A model generated the notes under the pieces. It was not told the DNA's origin. It saw nothing but the letters and a program-made list of their open reading frames with translations, and searched no databases. The position numbers and the translations under genes are program-made. Of a DNA stretch of 64,000 bases, positions 62,896-64,000 are shown piece after piece. The stretch is from Macrococcus carouselicus (GTDB lineage Bacteria > Bacillota > Bacilli > Staphylococcales > Staphylococcaceae), in assembly GCF_004359515.1 (NCBI RefSeq), contig NZ_SCWD01000002.1, positions 310,001 to 374,000 of the forward strand. The letters run 5' to 3'. Positions within the stretch are counted from its first letter, which is position 1; each line of letters starts with the position of its first letter.

Positions 62896-63061
62896 TGATA
62901 AACACATCCTTTTCATGTTTGTATATCTATAATATAACGTTTTTTTAATACGCTTACAAATATTGCGGCTATCTGGCGGTAAAATAATCGTGATAATAAA
63001 TTATTCCATTTTCCCGGATTAACAGTATAATATATGAATACTAATTGTAAGGAGAGAGAAG

Positions 63062-63520
63062 ATGAAACAGCTAATGATCCTGATTCTTAGCTTAGCTCTT
63101 GCGCTTACAGCATGTCAGCAGGAAGAAGTCATAGAGGTCGACAGAAAACCTGAGATTGAAGTGAAGGTCAAGACGACCGAAACGACTGAAACAACGACCA
63201 GTGAAGAGACATTCGACACTGAAACTTATAATGCCGCGAGAGAATGTCTGTTAGCAGGCACCTGTCAGCGTTATACAGATACACCGGAATATAACCGGGC
63301 GTGGAATAATCTTGCGAAGGAAGGCTATCTCTGCCAGAACGGGCACTGTGTAGTACCTGATCAGTCATCGGAGCAGACGACGGAGACACCATCGACAGAG
63401 ACACCGACATTAGAGGTGACGGAAGAAGCTTCCCGTGAACACAGTACGACAGAAGTGAGGTCACAGCCAATCAAACCGAGTGGACTGACAACAGAGATGC
63501 AGCCGGATGTGCAGCCATGA
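63062..63520 (+). CDS. Thr/Glu-rich lipoprotein with a four-cysteine core
   Basis: 152 aa. Lipobox ALTAC gives lipidated Cys18. An acidic Thr-rich linker follows (TTETTETTTSEET), then a compact domain at about 55-98 with cysteines 62, 68, 91 and 96 and the conserved-looking CLLAGTCQRYTDTPEYNRAW. A second Thr/Ser/Glu/Pro-rich tail ends the protein. Probably exported and anchored on the outer face of the membrane, with two disulfides. Function unknown. AAGGAGAG ribosome site. Confidence 0.8.
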   Translation: MKQLMILILSLALALTACQQEEVIEVDRKPEIEVKVKTTETTETTTSEETFDTETYNAARECLLAGTCQRYTDTPEYNRAWNNLAKEGYLCQNGHCVVPDQSSEQTTETPSTETPTLEVTEEASREHSTTEVRSQPIKPSGLTTEMQPDVQP

Positions 63521-63981
63521 TGGTTAATCTGGAGGAGATTAAAGTACTCTATGAGCCACTTGCCGATGAAGGGGATGCCCATATAATGAGCAGATATATG
63601 AAGAATCAGTTCTCGTTTTTCGGCATTAAAAAGAAGGGTTCAGCGTCTGTGAACCGTCAGCTGTTCAAGGAATTCGGACTGTCTGAAGGGTACGAACTGA
63701 ATTGCCTTGTGCAGTCGCACTTTCAGGAGGATGAACGGAAATATCATTGCTGGTGGTATTCTCTCGATGACCTCAGTCCGAATAGGGCAGGCTTTATTGT
63801 CGGGCAGGGAAATGACGGAGAGCGCGCGCGCATGATAAAATGGGTGCATGCAGATAATTTCTGGCTGCAAAGAGCAGGACTCCTGCACCCGCTGAAGTTC
63901 AAGGAGAAGAGCACTGAACTTTCACCTCTCAGCAGCCGTGAAGCGTTGAAATGGCTGACAGCAAGGGGGGCGGACAGATGA
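63517..63981 (+). CDS. shortened AlkD-like DNA alkylation repair protein
   Basis: 154 aa against about 225-235 for AlkD. The N-terminus MSRYMKNQFSFFGIKKKG, the middle KWVHADNFWLQRAGLLHPLKFKEK and the C-terminus LSPLSSREALKWL all match AlkD in order. About 26 residues are missing before WWYSLDD and about 47 between KEKS and TELSPLS. The conserved WWD (catalytic region) reads WWY, and the GW.LREYA segment is lost. Frame is intact, overlapping the lipoprotein (ATGA) and the next gene. Probably inactive or repurposed. Confidence 0.7.
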   Translation: MMVNLEEIKVLYEPLADEGDAHIMSRYMKNQFSFFGIKKKGSASVNRQLFKEFGLSEGYELNCLVQSHFQEDERKYHCWWYSLDDLSPNRAGFIVGQGNDGERARMIKWVHADNFWLQRAGLLHPLKFKEKSTELSPLSSREALKWLTARGADR

Positions 63982-64000
63982 CGGGAAAAACACATTTGGC
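63978..64000 (+). CDS. start of a YdjM-like membrane-bound metal-dependent hydrolase (cut by window)
   Basis: Seven complete codons, MTGKTHL, behind GGGGGCGG. MTGKTH at the very start is the N-terminal signature of YdjM/YfhO-type inner-membrane hydrolases. ATGA overlap with the AlkD-like gene. Only the first codons are visible. Confidence 0.5.

Noticed and set aside
1-64000. CRISPR arrays, tRNA/rRNA genes, insertion sequences, phage genes, replication origin
   Set aside because: I saw no regularly spaced repeats, no tRNA-like sequences, no transposase or integrase motifs, and no DnaA-box cluster.

Overview
The window is a chromosomal segment of a low- to mid-GC Gram-positive bacterium of the family Staphylococcaceae. 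Gene content and order support this: the end of the lysine/diaminopimelate operon (M20D deacetylase - alr - lysA), a ClpL gene behind a perfect CtsR box, BraRS/BraDE-type bacitracin/nisin resistance genes, an SpsB-sized signal peptidase with Ser36/Lys77, a staphylococcal-type arsRBC operon, an IsdG-type haem oxygenase and an LPXTG surface protein. Base composition looks higher (roughly mid-40s % GC by eye) than in Staphylococcus aureus. A Macrococcus-like or related genus is therefore my best guess; I cannot confirm it without a database. There are no rRNA or tRNA genes, CRISPR arrays, insertion sequences or prophage genes. Many genes start with TTG or GTG.

Layout. 1-4.5 kb: distal part of the DAP/lysine operon, closed by an aminotransferase. 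4.5-9.7 kb: heat-shock clpL, acetyltransferases, and a MerR regulator with an MpfA-like Mg2+ efflux protein. 9.7-18.8 kb: MFS efflux pump with a long structured leader, a small orphan gene, DegV, nitroreductase, a MarR/FMN-reductase pair, an NSS transporter, a membrane MutS-like ATPase and a 16-cysteine copper-storage-like protein. 18.9-27 kb: GntR-ABC operon, an AT-rich block (membrane protein, nucleotidyltransferase, P-loop kinase) and braRS-braDE. 27-33 kb: ohrR/ohr, ppdK with its regulatory kinase/phosphorylase, amino acid permease. 33-39 kb: SgrR-like regulator divergent from an MFS pump, LPXTG protein, acetyltransferase, HhH-GPD glycosylase. 39-50 kb: MarR/2-keto-acid decarboxylase, signal peptidase, YdcZ transporter, several decayed genes, arsRBC, YbfB-like MFS, cspA, ABC-2 exporter. 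50-64 kb: copZ, M29 aminopeptidase, DUF402 protein, chromate transporter, Tag/MccF-like/methyltransferase cluster, MFS, TPR protein, BCCT and YjiH transporters, SDR/IsdG pair, SunI-like protein, a four-cysteine lipoprotein, a shrunken AlkD and the first codons of a YdjM-like hydrolase.

Themes. The region is rich in stress and toxicant handling: metals (ars, chr, copZ, Csp-like), cell-wall antibiotics (bra), peroxides (ohr), alkylation repair (Tag, MagIII-like, AlkD remnant), osmoprotection (BCCT) and many efflux pumps. Two features recur. First, convergent gene pairs share long, often perfect palindromic terminators that include one or both stop codons. Second, several small genes are visibly decaying: two VOC-family remnants, a GyrI-like fragment, an SRPBCC gene split at a G-run, and an AlkD homolog with two internal deletions. 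No large, coherent, unknown multi-gene system stands out. The best candidates for new biology are the structured leader before the MFS gene at 9751-10935, the AT-rich nucleotidyltransferase/kinase pair, the four-cysteine lipoprotein, the Zn-free Tag homolog and the palindromic 3' junctions.
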